Below, one piece after another: positions 53,756 through 61,994 of a stretch of DNA of 64,000 nucleotides. The DNA is taken from the NCBI RefSeq assembly GCF_048213115.1, contig NZ_CP172404.1, forward strand, positions 2,356,001 through 2,420,000. The letters run 5' to 3'. The notes under the pieces were generated by a model. It did not search any database and was not told the DNA's origin. It saw only the letters and a list, made by a program, of their open reading frames with translations. Made by a program: the position numbers and the translations under genes. This stretch comes from Niveibacterium terrae. Lineage in GTDB: Bacteria > Pseudomonadota > Gammaproteobacteria > Burkholderiales > Rhodocyclaceae. Position 1 is the stretch's first letter. Every line of letters starts with the position of its first letter.

Positions 53756-54226
53756 TCAGGCCTTGCGGTGGACCGCTCCGATCAGGCCCAGCAGACCGAG
53801 ACCCAGCAAGGCCAGGCTCTGCGGTTCGGGGATGTCTATCGTGTCCCGGACGTACAGGGTTTCGTAGTAAGCATGCCCCCAAGTGCTGGCATAGAATCCT
53901 GACGCCAGATCGATTTTATCCACGTGGGTAAAGAAGGAATTCCAGTACGCGACGGACTGGATCGCGCCGTTGTCGAAGTCCGCCAAGGTCGGAGCCTGGG
54001 CCAGCTCGGCGTCGGTCGCGAAGCGCCAGCCGTCATGCAGGCTCGGGGCATACAAAGTGTTGCTAATCCAGGATTCCTCATTAACCGGCGATGCCCAGGT
54101 CCAGTCCAGCCCATCCTTCGTGACATAGGTCGACGCGGGAAGATCGGTGAGAATCGGGTTCGCGTAGGCGTTGATGCAGAAGCCCAGCAGAAGCAAGGCC
54201 GCGGCGATCAGTTGCTTCACTTTCAT
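53756..54226 (-). CDS. Small PEP-CTERM protein
   Basis: 156 residues. Signal peptide MKVKQLIAAALLLLGFCINA, C-terminal sorting signal PEPQSLALLGLGLLGLIGAV and basic end. The middle (LDWTWASPVNEESWISNTLY, HDGWRFATDAELAQAPTLAD) resembles a repeated surface protein type with a DGWRFAT block, also seen in other PEP-CTERM proteins. A good sigma-54-type promoter lies 38 bases before the start. Confidence 0.88.
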   Translation of the reverse strand: MKVKQLIAAALLLLGFCINAYANPILTDLPASTYVTKDGLDWTWASPVNEESWISNTLYAPSLHDGWRFATDAELAQAPTLADFDNGAIQSVAYWNSFFTHVDKIDLASGFYASTWGHAYYETLYVRDTIDIPEPQSLALLGLGLLGLIGAVHRKA

Positions 54227-54263
54227 GATGCGCTCTCCTCATATTATGTCGGCACCGCCGATG

Positions 54264-54279
54264 AGCAAGCTTCGCGCCA
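54264..54279 (-). promoter_or_regulatory. Sigma-54 (RpoN) promoter before the PEP-CTERM gene
   Basis: TGGCGCGAAGCTTGCT on the minus strand matches the -24/-12 consensus TGGCAC-N5-TTGCA/T at nearly all key places, with GG and GC ten bases apart. Transcription would start about 28 bases before the start codon. Many bacteria with exosortase control PEP-CTERM genes through PrsK/PrsR and sigma-54. Confidence 0.65.
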
Positions 54280-54499
54280 GGGAAAAATCCTTTTTTGAAT
54301 CAAAAGCCTGGACAGCTTTCAAATCAGGCTCCCTGTCGTTGTGTAAATTTTCCCGACAGTGCGATGAGCCGTGGCGACATCACCGCCCACCCGGAATACG
54401 GCGTCCGAGACCAGACTCCGCGCGGATCGACTCTTGGTCCGCGGTGGGCCCGAAGCTTCGCGATGCTAGACTCCCCGTCTCCCTTTCCCGCTTCCCCGC

Positions 54500-55234
54500 A
54501 TGTCCGCCCTGTTTCCCGAAGCCATCCTCAATGCGATCCCCGCCGAGCTGCGCGAGGTACCCGAAAAAGTGCGGGCGCTGACCGGAATCGAGGTCGTCGC
54601 GGCGCCATTCGACGAAGCCTTCATCCGTGCGAATCCGGATTTCGCGCGCGCGTCAGCAGTGCTGGACATCGACCCGCGGCACACCTCGATCACGATCCGC
54701 TTCGCGCGCGACGCGCTGAACGCGCGGATCGCCTCGCACGAGCTGATCCACCTGAAGCGCAATGTGCTCGAATCGGCGCCGAAGTTCTTCCCCCAGGCCG
54801 GCGCCGAGCACGCCCAGGCACAGACCATCTTGCTGCTCGAAAACGCGCTGGAGCACCTCTTCGTCGTGCCCGAGGAGATCGCCGCCCACGCGGACTCGGA
54901 AGCGTGGTGGGTCAGGGAATGCGCGGAGGCGATCCGCGGCGCGGACGGGCACGGCTTCACGCTGGCGCTGCACTGGCTCTTCCTGCGTCAGGTGCTGACG
55001 CGCCATGAGGATCTGGCGCACGACTGCGCCGCGCGGCTCAACCGCGCCCCCGGTTTCGCGCGGATCGCGGCCCATCTGGAGCAGCAGATCCGCAAGGCCT
55101 TTCCGGACAAGGCAGCGATGCAGCAAATCCTGCTCGGCGTGCTGAGCCCGGCGATCCGCGAGAGGATCACGGTCGCCCGCTATCAGATCCGCGACGGGCG
55201 GCTGCACACCGAAAGACTTGCCCTCCCCGACTGA
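54500..55234 (+). CDS. Protein of unknown function with an HExxH motif
   Basis: 244 residues. HELIH at 80-84 (RIASHELIHLKRNVLE) is a zinc-metallopeptidase motif, and Glu residues in ENALEHLFVVPEE (about 113-125) could be the third ligand. No signal peptide. The remainder is helical. No named family is recognised, and a non-catalytic role is possible. It is convergent with the DUF4139 gene, six bases away. Confidence 0.6.
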   Translation: MSALFPEAILNAIPAELREVPEKVRALTGIEVVAAPFDEAFIRANPDFARASAVLDIDPRHTSITIRFARDALNARIASHELIHLKRNVLESAPKFFPQAGAEHAQAQTILLLENALEHLFVVPEEIAAHADSEAWWVRECAEAIRGADGHGFTLALHWLFLRQVLTRHEDLAHDCAARLNRAPGFARIAAHLEQQIRKAFPDKAAMQQILLGVLSPAIRERITVARYQIRDGRLHTERLALPD

Positions 55235-55240
55235 ACGCGC

Positions 55241-56806
55241 TCAGAAACCCTGGGGCTGGCTGTCCTTGGGCCAGTCGAGCGTGTAATCGACACTGATGCT
55301 CTGGCTCGCGCCGGGCGCGAGCTTCATCTGCCAGGCCATCACGCCGGCCTTCTTCTCCCAGTCGCGCGTCGTCGGAGGCGGCGAGAAGCGGGATTCGACC
55401 TTCAGAAGATCGTTGGCGCTGACCGGTGCGGGTTCGAGCAGCAGCAGATCGACCGCCTGATGGTGGCGGTTCGTGATCACATACTCGCTGGCAATCCGGC
55501 GCTCGCGCCGCTGGCCGATCAGCCCCCCACGAGCGCTCAGCTGCGGCGCAGCGTTCACCTTGACGCGGACCAGATCGTCGCGCCCGAAGGGCAGCTCGAG
55601 CTTCTCGCCCTGCTCGGCGCTCCAGCGCGTCGCGCCGATATAGGCGCCATCGCGATAGAGCTGGACTTCACCGGGCAACCAGACGCCCTCGGGACGCGCG
55701 GCGCTCGCGACGATGTAGGCGTTCGGATCCTGGCGCGGCACGCTCTGCACGCGCAGCCCGACCGGCACCGTAATCTTGGACAGACTCACCGTGACCCGGC
55801 GTCCGTCGGAGGGCAGCGAGATCTTCGCCGGCACTTCGAACTCGGTCGCGAATTCGGTCTGCAGCTCGGCCACCTCGAACAGCGCATCGTCGGTGCGGGC
55901 CCGCTTGGCCATCGCGGGCGCCGGCGACGGCGCGGGGGCCGCGGCCATTGGAGCGGCCATCGACTCGAAGACAGGCCGCGGTTCGCGCAGCGACACGAGC
56001 CAGGACCGCGGAGGCTGAGCCTGGGGAGAATGGCTGGGCTGACCGGTCGAGAGGCGAAGCGCGACATTGCTCCAGTCCTCGCCGCTCATCTGCGCGATCT
56101 GCGCCTGGCGTTCGATCGTGACGCGCGCGGACGCGGAATCGAGGCTGGCACGATAGACGCTCTGCCAGCCCGGACCGCTGATCTGATAGCTGATCCGGAC
56201 TTCGCCGGCCTTCTCGGCGGCGAGCGCGAGCGTCAGTGCGCGCGCTTCGTTGCCCTGCTCTGCGAGCTTCGCGAGTTCCTGCTCCAGAACCGCTTTCTGC
56301 TTTTCGAACGAACGCTTCTGGACCGCGACCTTCGCGATCCGGGCATAGGCATCGCGCCCACCCGAACGGATCGCGGTCAGAGTCTGGGTCAGGTCGCGGA
56401 TCGGCGCCGCGCTCTTCGCCTCCGCGCCGAGGCCCTTCAGATAGCCGGTGACGAGTTCGGCGGACTGGCGCTCGGTGTCGAGCAGTGCGATCGCATCGCC
56501 GAGTTCGACGAGCTTCGCCTCCAGTTCGGCCTGGCGCGGGTTCAGCGCATCGGCGCGCGCGGCGTCGAGCACCGAGAGTTCGCCGAGGCGGATGCCCGGA
56601 TCGGCTTCGACGCGAATCGTCCGGGCGTCGAAACCGGCGGGCAGACCGTCTATCCGCAGAGTCTTCGCTCCGGGCGCGACACGCGCGACGCGCTCGACCG
56701 TCGCACTGCCCGGATAGAGCGTAACCCGGGCGATGTGCGAGGCGTCCTCGGCGTGGACCTGGGTCAGCACGAGCGCCAGCAGCGCGAAGAGCAAACAGCG
56801 TTTCAT
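55241..56806 (-). CDS. DUF4139/MuiA-like exported protein
   Basis: 521 residues from ATG 56806, seven bases after GGAGG. Signal peptide MKRCLLFALLALVLTQVHA. The N-terminal domain (IARVTLYPGSATVERVARVA, DUF4140 type) and a long coiled coil (about 90-190) lead to the DUF4139 domain, beginning GEVRISYQISGPGWQSVYRA and including KITVPVGLRVQSVPRQDPNA. A proline-alanine-rich insert lies near 275-305. Related proteins are called mucoidy inhibitor A; the biochemical role is not known. Confidence 0.85.
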   Translation of the reverse strand: MKRCLLFALLALVLTQVHAEDASHIARVTLYPGSATVERVARVAPGAKTLRIDGLPAGFDARTIRVEADPGIRLGELSVLDAARADALNPRQAELEAKLVELGDAIALLDTERQSAELVTGYLKGLGAEAKSAAPIRDLTQTLTAIRSGGRDAYARIAKVAVQKRSFEKQKAVLEQELAKLAEQGNEARALTLALAAEKAGEVRISYQISGPGWQSVYRASLDSASARVTIERQAQIAQMSGEDWSNVALRLSTGQPSHSPQAQPPRSWLVSLREPRPVFESMAAPMAAAPAPSPAPAMAKRARTDDALFEVAELQTEFATEFEVPAKISLPSDGRRVTVSLSKITVPVGLRVQSVPRQDPNAYIVASAARPEGVWLPGEVQLYRDGAYIGATRWSAEQGEKLELPFGRDDLVRVKVNAAPQLSARGGLIGQRRERRIASEYVITNRHHQAVDLLLLEPAPVSANDLLKVESRFSPPPTTRDWEKKAGVMAWQMKLAPGASQSISVDYTLDWPKDSQPQGF

Positions 56807-56956
56807 CGTCAAGCCTCCCTCCTCTGGAGCGCTCTACCGCGCCCGATCCGGCGAGCATAGCGCAAAGCCTGCCGCGCGACTCAATGATACAAAGCCCGGT
56901 TGTGAGATCGCCGCTCCGGGGCAAGAATGCTCGCTCTTAGGGAAACTTCGACGACC

Positions 56957-57994
56957 ATGCTCCGCTCTCTCCTCGCCACCGCCGCGCTGTTCTGCGCGTT
57001 CGCCGCCCACGCCAGTTCGCCATCCGTGCTGATCGACGCCTCGGCTCTGCAAGCCTGGCTCGCCGCCAGCGAACTCCACCCCGATGATCCCTCCGTATGG
57101 AACGCCGCAAGCGCGGCGACGACGGGAGGCAGAATGGCCCAGGCGGCGATTCCGAGTTTCGGCGCAGTGCCGAAAGAAAAAGTGGCAAAACCCTCCCGCG
57201 AGCGGGTCGCTGCACTCGCGGTCGAAATCAGCAAATGGGATGTCGGTGCGCTGGTCCGCGATGTCGCCGGTCTCTTTCCGCCCATGCCCGACCGGACAGC
57301 GAAGGTCTATGTCGTCGCCAACGGGATCCCGGTCTGGGCGGACATGTATCAGCGCAATTTCGTGTTCCGCAACGGCGACCCCTTGCTCAGCGATGAAGAA
57401 GGTGAGCCCGTCATCCTGGTCAATGCGCTGCTGATTTCGACGCTCTACAAGGGCGACGCGAAAACCGTGGCCAAGGACTGCTATCAGGTACTCCGGCACG
57501 AACTCTTTCACGTTTTCTATGCCTGGTACCAAGCCTCGGAGCCACGCCGCACGGCGCTCAAACACCCGCGCTCTCAAGAGGAGGAGATGCTCGATCTGAC
57601 TCTGAACGAAGGGATCGCGCATTTTCTCGCCAGCCGGGATTCGCTGATGCGTGAGGGTTTTCCGGTCGAACGGGCCAAAAAGGCACTGCGCGATCTGGAG
57701 AACGCATTGACCGCGATCGACAATGGCAGCGCCACGGAGAGACTCATCTCCCAGGCGAATCTGGGCCCCTATTGGGACAAGTATGCGGCGATATCCGGAA
57801 TGCTCTTCGCGTATGGAATCGAGAAAGCCCAAGGCGAAGCGGGCCTGAAAGCGGTCATCGCGCAAGGTCCGGCCTCTCTGCTGCTCAATTACGCGAGGGC
57901 ATCCGGCTTCAATACCGAACTCCCGCGGCTGAGTCCGGCCCTGCTCGCCTGGGCAGAGCGCAATCAGCGCCCCCCATCCGGATCGGGCAAGTGA
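56957..57994 (+). CDS. Secreted zinc metallopeptidase-like protein (gluzincin pattern)
   Basis: 345 residues; the ATG at 56957 starts the signal peptide MLRSLLATAALFCAFAAHAS, so an earlier in-frame ATG at 56927 was not used. HELFH at 181-185 (VLRHELFHVFYAW) and Glu218 in TLNEGIAHFLAS form the HExxH...E ligand set of gluzincins. The protein should act in the periplasm or outside. Its family is not clear to me; DUF2268-like or DUF5700-like enzymes share the pattern. Confidence 0.7.
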   Translation: MLRSLLATAALFCAFAAHASSPSVLIDASALQAWLAASELHPDDPSVWNAASAATTGGRMAQAAIPSFGAVPKEKVAKPSRERVAALAVEISKWDVGALVRDVAGLFPPMPDRTAKVYVVANGIPVWADMYQRNFVFRNGDPLLSDEEGEPVILVNALLISTLYKGDAKTVAKDCYQVLRHELFHVFYAWYQASEPRRTALKHPRSQEEEMLDLTLNEGIAHFLASRDSLMREGFPVERAKKALRDLENALTAIDNGSATERLISQANLGPYWDKYAAISGMLFAYGIEKAQGEAGLKAVIAQGPASLLLNYARASGFNTELPRLSPALLAWAERNQRPPSGSGK

Positions 57995-58000
57995 GCGCAT

Positions 58001-58036
58001 AGCAAAAAGCCCATTCCGGAGAATGGGCTTTTTGCT
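58001..58036. terminator. Bidirectional terminator, perfect 16-bp stem
   Basis: AGCAAAAAGCCCATTC, loop CGGA, then the exact inverse, with A and T runs inside the arms. It closes the metallopeptidase gene on the plus strand and the first tRNA-Arg on the minus strand. Confidence 0.9.
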
Positions 58037-58045
58037 TGAAGCTTT

Positions 58046-58122
58046 TGGTGCATCCGGAGCGATTCGAACGCCCGACCCCCTGGTTCGTAGCCAGGTACTC
58101 TATCCAGCTGAGCTACGGATGC
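58046..58122 (-). tRNA. tRNA-Arg with anticodon ACG, copy 1
   Basis: 77 nt with encoded CCA. The acceptor GCATCCG pairs with CGGATGC; the anticodon stem CCTGG/CCAGG encloses CTACGAA, giving ACG (inosine-modified in the cell, reads CGN codons). Identical to copy 2 at 58299, including nine flanking bases. Confidence 0.96.
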
Positions 58123-58255
58123 ACTGCGAAGAAACAAGATAATACTGGAATAAAAAGAGAATGTCCAGAGTCCGGATTCAAATTCCCGAATCAATTCCAC
58201 AAAACCACTTTCATCACGCCCTCCGCCGACACCGGGCGCAGTGAATCAATCAAAA

Positions 58256-58288
58256 GCAAAAAGCCCATTCCGAAGAATGGGCTTTTGC
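58256..58288 (-). terminator. Terminator after tRNA-Arg copy 2
   Basis: GCAAAAAGCCCATTC, loop CGAA, GAATGGGCTTTTGC. It is nearly the same as the terminator after copy 1, so tRNA and terminator were duplicated together. Confidence 0.88.
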
Positions 58289-58298
58289 CTGAATCATT

Positions 58299-58375
58299 TG
58301 GTGCATCCGGAGCGATTCGAACGCCCGACCCCCTGGTTCGTAGCCAGGTACTCTATCCAGCTGAGCTACGGATGC
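58299..58375 (-). tRNA. tRNA-Arg with anticodon ACG, copy 2
   Basis: 77 nt, base for base the same as copy 1, encoded CCA included. The two copies lie 176 bases apart in the same direction. Confidence 0.96.
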
Positions 58376-58429
58376 ACTGCGAAGAGCGAAGGATATTAAC
58401 CTAGATCCTGCTTTTCTGCAACAACTGTT

Positions 58430-58523
58430 TGGCGGAGAAGGAGGGATTCGAACCCTCGATAGAGCTTTTTGGCCCTATGCTCCCTTAGCAGGGGAGTGCC
58501 TTCGACCACTCGGCCACCTCTCC
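58430..58523 (-). tRNA. tRNA-Ser with anticodon GCU
   Basis: 94 nt with encoded CCA and the long variable arm of serine tRNAs. The anticodon stem CTCCC/GGGAG encloses CTGCTAA, giving GCU, which reads AGC and AGU. It is upstream of the two tRNA-Arg genes on the same strand and just downstream of lysC. Confidence 0.95.
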
Positions 58524-58572
58524 AAACAAGAGTGGCGATAATACAGGGCCACTCTTGTCGCGTCAACCCGGC

Positions 58573-59799
58573 TCAGTCGATTTGATCGAGGTCGAATGCC
58601 TTGTGCAGGATGCGAACGGCCAGCTCAAGGTACTTCTCGTTGATGACGACCGAGATCTTGATCTCCGAAGTCGAGATCATCAGGATATTGATGCCCTCTT
58701 CGGCCAGCACGCGGAACATCTTGCTCGCGACCCCCGGATGGGAGCGCATGCCGACGCCGACTGCCGAAACCTTGCAGATGCTGCGGTCGCCGATCACTTC
58801 GCGGGCACCGATGTGCTCCTTGACCTTCTCGAGCACGGCCTTCGCCTTTTCGAACTCGGGGCGATTGACGGTGAAGGAGAAATCGGTCGTGCCGTCGCGA
58901 CCGACATTCTGGATGATCATGTCGACATCCAAATTCGCATCGGCGATCGGGCCCAGGATCTGGTAGGCGATGCCGGGGCGGTCGGGCACGCCCAGAACGG
59001 TGAGCTTGGCCTCGTCGCGGCTGAAGGCGATTCCCGAGATGATCGGCTGTTCCATGCTGATGTCTTCCTCAACGGTGATGAGCGTGCCTTCGCCTTCCTC
59101 CTGGAAGCTCGACAATACGCGAAGTTTGACCTTGTACTTGCCCGCGAACTCGACGGAACGGATCTGCAGGACCTTCGAGCCCAGGCTCGCCATCTCCAGC
59201 ATTTCCTCGAACGTGATCTTGTCGAGCTTGCGCGCTTCGGGGACGACCCGCGGATCGGTCGTATAGACCCCGTCGACGTCCGTGTAGATCTGGCACTCGT
59301 CAGCGCAGAGCGCGGCGGCGAGCGCAACGCCCGTCGTGTCCGAACCACCGCGCCCCAGAGTCGTGATGTTGCCTTCCTCGTCGACGCCCTGGAAGCCGGC
59401 CACGATGACGACCTGGCCTTCATCGAGATCGGCGAGGATCTTCTTCTCGTCGATGTTCAGGATCCGCGCCTTCGTGAAAGCGCTGTCGGTCAGGATGCGA
59501 ACCTGTCCGCCGGTATAGCTGCGCGCATTGACGCCCTCTTCCTTCAGGGCCATCGCGAGCAGACCGATCGTGACCTGCTCTCCGGTCGAGACGACCACGT
59601 CGAGCTCGCGCGGATCGGGGTTGGCCTGGATTTCCTTGGCCAGGCCGATCAGGCGGTTCGTCTCGCCGGTCATCGCCGAGACGACGATGACGAGCTTGTG
59701 TCCTTCGCGCCGGAAGCGCGCGATCCGCTTTGCAACGTTGCGGATGCGCTCGGTGCTGCCTACCGAGGTACCGCCGTACTTCTGAACAATGAGTGCCAT
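58573..59799 (-). CDS. lysC: Aspartate kinase
   Basis: 408 residues, the single-chain length with internal alpha/beta start usual for this group. It phosphorylates aspartate, the first step to lysine, threonine and methionine. The catalytic part begins MALIVQKYGGTSVG and has VVIVSAMTGETNRLIG-like and TLGRGGSDTTGVALAAAL blocks. Two ACT domains (about 265-405) bind the feedback amino acids; SRDEAKLTVLGVPDRPGIAY and ISTSEIKISVVINEKYLELA are visible. The three tRNA genes follow on the same strand. Confidence 0.96.
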   Translation of the reverse strand: MALIVQKYGGTSVGSTERIRNVAKRIARFRREGHKLVIVVSAMTGETNRLIGLAKEIQANPDPRELDVVVSTGEQVTIGLLAMALKEEGVNARSYTGGQVRILTDSAFTKARILNIDEKKILADLDEGQVVIVAGFQGVDEEGNITTLGRGGSDTTGVALAAALCADECQIYTDVDGVYTTDPRVVPEARKLDKITFEEMLEMASLGSKVLQIRSVEFAGKYKVKLRVLSSFQEEGEGTLITVEEDISMEQPIISGIAFSRDEAKLTVLGVPDRPGIAYQILGPIADANLDVDMIIQNVGRDGTTDFSFTVNRPEFEKAKAVLEKVKEHIGAREVIGDRSICKVSAVGVGMRSHPGVASKMFRVLAEEGINILMISTSEIKISVVINEKYLELAVRILHKAFDLDQID

Positions 59800-60028
59800 T
59801 GTGAGTAACCGTGGGCTGCTAGGAGCTTGCGAGTTTACAACATCCTGGCGCTTGTCATACCCACCCGAATTTTGACATTATTTAACAGCGCCGTAACGAT
59901 CGGATACCGCTCTGATGCTATGGCAATAACATATTGCTTTATACTTGCGCCATAGTTCGGTGCTGAGGCAGTCTCGCCCCCACCGCTCACAGCGCCACAA
60001 GCGCTCCAAACCGACAGAGGCCATGCAC

Positions 60029-60325
60029 ATGAAAAGTACTGACAAGGAAGTTGACGTCCGCGAAATCCGCCGCAAGCTCGGCATGAACCAGTCCCAGTTC
60101 TGGTCGAAGATCGGCGTCACGCAGAGCGGCGGTTCGCGCTACGAGAGCGGCCGCAACATCCCCCGCCCTGTTCAGGCCCTGCTCAAGCTGGTCCACGTCG
60201 AACAGATCGATCCGGGCAAGGTCAAGCGCGAAGAGCTGGACGTGATCGAGTACCTGAAGAACGCGAACCCTGAACTGCTCAAGACGCTGAAGAAGGAAGC
60301 TCGCGCCAACAAGAAGAAGGCCTGA
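60029..60325 (+). CDS. Small XRE-type helix-turn-helix protein
   Basis: 98 residues from ATG 60029, eight bases after AGAGG; an ATG two codons earlier is too near that site. The helix-turn-helix (about 10-45) is VREIRRKLGMNQSQFWSKIG and VTQSGGSRYESGRNIP. The C-terminus is a lysine-rich helix (LKTLKKEARANKKKA) that may help DNA binding. Short proteins of this kind are common in betaproteobacteria, but their targets are not known to me. A terminator follows. Confidence 0.8.
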   Translation: MKSTDKEVDVREIRRKLGMNQSQFWSKIGVTQSGGSRYESGRNIPRPVQALLKLVHVEQIDPGKVKREELDVIEYLKNANPELLKTLKKEARANKKKA

Positions 60326-60382
60326 GCGACACGCGATTTCACGCCGGCCGGAACTCTCCGGCCCCAGCAGCATCGAAGCACG

Positions 60383-60412
60383 CGGCACCTACCCTTTTGA
60401 GGTATGGTGCCG
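60383..60412 (+). terminator. Rho-independent terminator after the XRE gene
   Basis: CGGCACCTACC pairs with GGTA-T-GGTGCCG (one bulged base) around a seven-base loop and is followed by TTTGTTTG, 58 bases after the stop codon. Confidence 0.75.
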
Positions 60413-60448
60413 TTTGTTTGTGTAGCTCTCTCCCGACTCAGGCCCCCC

Positions 60449-60892
60449 ATGAAGATCACTCGCCGACTCGAATTCGACGCCGGACACCGGATCCCCCAGC
60501 ACGGCAGCCAGTGCCGCAACCTCCACGGCCACCGCTACGTCCTTGAGGTCAGCCTCGCCGGCGACACGGTCGCGGACGCCGGCGCGGCGAACGAGGGCAT
60601 GGTGCTGGACTTCTCGGACATCAAGACGATCGTCAGTGAGCACATCGTCTCGCGCTGGGATCACGCCTTCCTGGTCTATCAAGGCGACAGCGTGATCCGC
60701 GATTTTCTCGAAAGCCTGCCCGGGCACAAGACCGTCGTCGTGCCGGCGATCCCGACCGCCGAAAACCTCGCCCGCCTCGCCTTCACGACGCTCGCGCCGC
60801 TCTTTGAAGAGCGCTACCAGGGTCGGCTCAGGCTCGAACGCGTGCGCCTCTACGAGACGCCCAACTGCTGGGCCGACGCCGAAGCGCTCTGA
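60449..60892 (+). CDS. queD: 6-carboxytetrahydropterin synthase (QueD)
   Basis: 147 residues from ATG 60449. It makes 6-carboxytetrahydropterin for the 7-deazaguanine pathway that ends in queuosine in tRNA. Zinc ligands are His in FDAGHRIPQHG and the pair in NLHGHRY; the catalytic cysteine is in SQCRNLHGH, and the C-terminal VRLYETPNCWADAE holds the conserved Glu. Length is a little above E. coli QueD. Convergent with selD, one base away. Confidence 0.93.
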   Translation: MKITRRLEFDAGHRIPQHGSQCRNLHGHRYVLEVSLAGDTVADAGAANEGMVLDFSDIKTIVSEHIVSRWDHAFLVYQGDSVIRDFLESLPGHKTVVVPAIPTAENLARLAFTTLAPLFEERYQGRLRLERVRLYETPNCWADAEAL

Positions 60893-60893
60893 A

Positions 60894-61931
60894 TCAGAGC
60901 ACGCAAACTCCCGCCGGCCCGGCCTCAAGACGGCCAATCGCACAGGCTTCACTAAAGCCCGACGCGTGAAAAGCGGCGAGCACTTCGGGTACCGCGGCCG
61001 CCGCGCAGGAGACCAGCAGCCCGCCCGAAGTCTGCGGGTCGGTCAGCAAGGCCTGCTGCCACGGCTCAAACGCGGCGGGCAGCGAAACCTGCGCCCCGTA
61101 GCCGCTCCAGTTGCGGCTCGACGCTCCGGTCTTGATGCCTTCACGGGCGAAGGCGCAGGCCCACGCTATCAGCGGCAGCTTCGCGAATTCGATCTGCGCG
61201 GCCAGCGAAGAACCCCGGCAGATTTCGAGCAGGTGCCCGAGCAGGCCGAAGCCCGTCACGTCGGTCAGCGCATGGACTGAGTCGATTCCGGCGAGCTCTT
61301 CGCCGACCCGGTTGAGCCGGGTCGTATGGCGGATCATCTCGCGATAGCCGTCGTCATCGAGCAAGCCCTTCTTCAGCGCCGCCGACAGGATGCCGACCCC
61401 CAGCGGCTTGCCGAGGATCAGCACATCGCCGTCCCGCGCATCGATGTTGCGCCTCACCCGGTCGGGATGGACAAGGCCCATCACGACGAGGCCATAGACC
61501 GGTTCCAGGATGTCGATCGAGTGCCCGCCGGCGATCGGGATTCCGGCTTCGCGGCAAATCGCGGCGCCGCCTTCGAGGATCTTGCCGATCGCCTCCAGCG
61601 GCAGCTTGTCCAGAGGCATGCCGACCAGCGACAGCGCCATGATCGGCCGACCGCCCATCGCATAGACGTCCGAGATCGCATTGGTCGCCGCGATCCGCCC
61701 GAAATCGAAGGGATCGTCGACGATCGGCGTGAAGAAGTCGGTCGTCGCGATCAGCGCCAGACTGTCGTTGAGCCGATAGACGGCCGCATCGTCGGCGCTG
61801 TCGTTGCCGACCATCAGCTCGGGCGGCAGGATCCCGGCCGGGGCGTGGGCGAGCAGTTCGGCGAGCACGGCGGGCGCGATTTTGCAGCCACAGCCGCCGC
61901 CGTGAGAAAATTGAGTCAGCCTGATGTCCAT
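60894..61931 (-). CDS. selD: Selenide, water dikinase (selenophosphate synthase)
   Basis: 345 residues from ATG 61931 behind GGGGA. It makes selenophosphate from selenide and ATP. The N-terminal catalytic loop reads FSHGGGCGCKIAP with an ordinary cysteine (TGT), not selenocysteine; DDAAVYRLNDSLALIATTDF and SIDILEPVYGLVVMGLVHPD are the ATP-binding blocks. It is divergent from mnmH across 63 bases, and the two work in sequence. Confidence 0.96.
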   Translation of the reverse strand: MDIRLTQFSHGGGCGCKIAPAVLAELLAHAPAGILPPELMVGNDSADDAAVYRLNDSLALIATTDFFTPIVDDPFDFGRIAATNAISDVYAMGGRPIMALSLVGMPLDKLPLEAIGKILEGGAAICREAGIPIAGGHSIDILEPVYGLVVMGLVHPDRVRRNIDARDGDVLILGKPLGVGILSAALKKGLLDDDGYREMIRHTTRLNRVGEELAGIDSVHALTDVTGFGLLGHLLEICRGSSLAAQIEFAKLPLIAWACAFAREGIKTGASSRNWSGYGAQVSLPAAFEPWQQALLTDPQTSGGLLVSCAAAAVPEVLAAFHASGFSEACAIGRLEAGPAGVCVL

Positions 61932-61994
61932 TTGATCCCCGGATCGTCGAAGAATGGCCGAAGATTCTACCCTCGCCAACCAGCCCGCTCACTC

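Noticed and set aside
60894..61931. Selenocysteine at the SelD active site
   Set aside because: The codon in HGGGCGCK is TGT, so it is an ordinary cysteine.
61326..61994. Long N-terminal extension of MnmH
   Set aside because: The frame is open upstream only because it is opposite selD; the rhodanese domain starts right after ATG 61995.
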